This document shows, in pieces, positions 63,801 to 64,000 of a DNA stretch of 64,000 bases; position 1 is the stretch's first letter, and every line of letters begins with the position of its first letter. The stretch is from NCBI GenBank assembly GCA_014695195.1, contig JACJNW010000023.1, positions 186,001-250,000 on the forward strand, read 5' to 3'. The translations under genes were made by a program, and so were the position numbers. The notes beneath the pieces were generated by a model. That model did no database searches. It saw only the letters and a program-made list of their open reading frames with translations, and was not told the origin of the DNA. Source of the DNA: Cyanobacteria bacterium FACHB-DQ100 (GTDB lineage Bacteria; Cyanobacteriota; Cyanobacteriia; Leptolyngbyales; Leptolyngbyaceae).

Positions 63801-64000
63801 TTACTTCTGAATTGCTTGTTGAAACGTTTTGACTGCCTCAACGTGATTGACCATATTGATACAGCGTAAAAACAGTTCAAGATCGATTCCGGGAACTGCC
63901 TCGCTGTTAGTTAGTTTTTCATACCGTAGCTGATCGCCTTCACCCCGTAGATGATAAATCTCTAAAACACCATCTTCCCAAAACCAAACTTCCGCAATCT
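63801..64000 (-). CDS. Uma2-type (DUF820) putative nuclease, 5' part outside window
   Basis: The last 66 codons of a leftward gene read IAEVWFWEDGVLEIYHLRGE, YEKLTNSEAVPGIDLELFLR and NMVNHVEAVKTFQQAI before TAA at 63801-63803. EVWFWEDGxLxIY and the PGIDLELF...C block are the C-terminus of Uma2/DUF820 proteins, a PD-(D/E)XK-fold family greatly expanded in cyanobacteria. The catalytic half lies beyond the window. Confidence 0.75.
   Translation of the reverse strand, partial: IAEVWFWEDGVLEIYHLRGEGDQLRYEKLTNSEAVPGIDLELFLRCINMVNHVEAVKTFQQAIQK

Overview
The window looks like chromosomal DNA from a filamentous, non-heterocystous-type cyanobacterium, probably Leptolyngbya-like. Three things support this. 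HIP1-type GCGATCGC/CGATCG octamers are scattered throughout. Marker genes for oxygenic phototrophs are present: psaE, rpaB, cruF/cruG and a solanesyl-PP synthase. Several small families known mainly from cyanobacteria also occur (DUF7219, TIGR03643). Assignment below phylum is inference. I saw no rRNA, tRNA, CRISPR array, prophage or intact insertion sequence.

Layout. 1-6.2 kb: a partial membrane glycosyltransferase, hemB, a nuclease-fold hypothetical, a desaturase/SDR fusion, and topoisomerase IB divergent from a small NTF2-like gene. 6.2-13.7 kb: a GT4 glycosyltransferase, solanesyl-PP synthase, murI, an AMIN-domain amidase (envelope and quinone genes on one strand) and a CPA2 antiporter. 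14.1-16.7 kb: two small proteins and an exported glycosidase-like protein. 16.7-25.4 kb: a two-gene, two-module NRPS (C-A-PCP, then docking-C-A-nMT-PCP-TE), divergent from the housekeeping acpP-fabF-tkt run (25.9-29.6 kb). 29.8-40 kb: radA, rpaB, a permease/DUF1980 pair, the myxoxanthophyll genes cruF/cruG, a ZIP transporter, psaE, mutM and a Tat-exported acetamidase-like protein. 40.5-44 kb: a complete ribose-type ABC transporter operon. 44-47.9 kb: a convergent set of four enzymes (heme-oxygenase-like diiron enzyme, methyltransferase, GT2 glycosyltransferase, nicotinamidase-like hydrolase) that I cannot match to a known pathway. 48-55 kb: DHH phosphoesterase, UvsE, two small stress-type proteins, a decayed glutathione reductase, a kinase-like protein, rplY, purA and a Spy-like protein. 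55.3-64 kb: MscS, a cyclic-nucleotide-binding protein with a large MFS/HEAT protein, infC, a hydrolase/membrane protein/orphan ABC-ATPase trio, a locus wrecked around a MITE-like element, TIGR03643 and a partial Uma2-type gene.

Most distinctive points. (1) The small NRPS has an N-methylating terminal module and a TubC-type docking domain. (2) The diiron enzyme/methyltransferase/GT2/amidase set faces a sugar-type ABC importer. (3) Two convergent gene pairs have 3' ends made of tandem repeats that supply both stop codons, and two other pairs end in shared 4-bp palindromic stops. (4) Two gene remnants show local decay: a frameshifted, truncated glutathione reductase, and a 106-bp MITE-like element joining two unrelated gene fragments. 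(5) Several long perfect palindromes without T-tracts lie just after gene ends.
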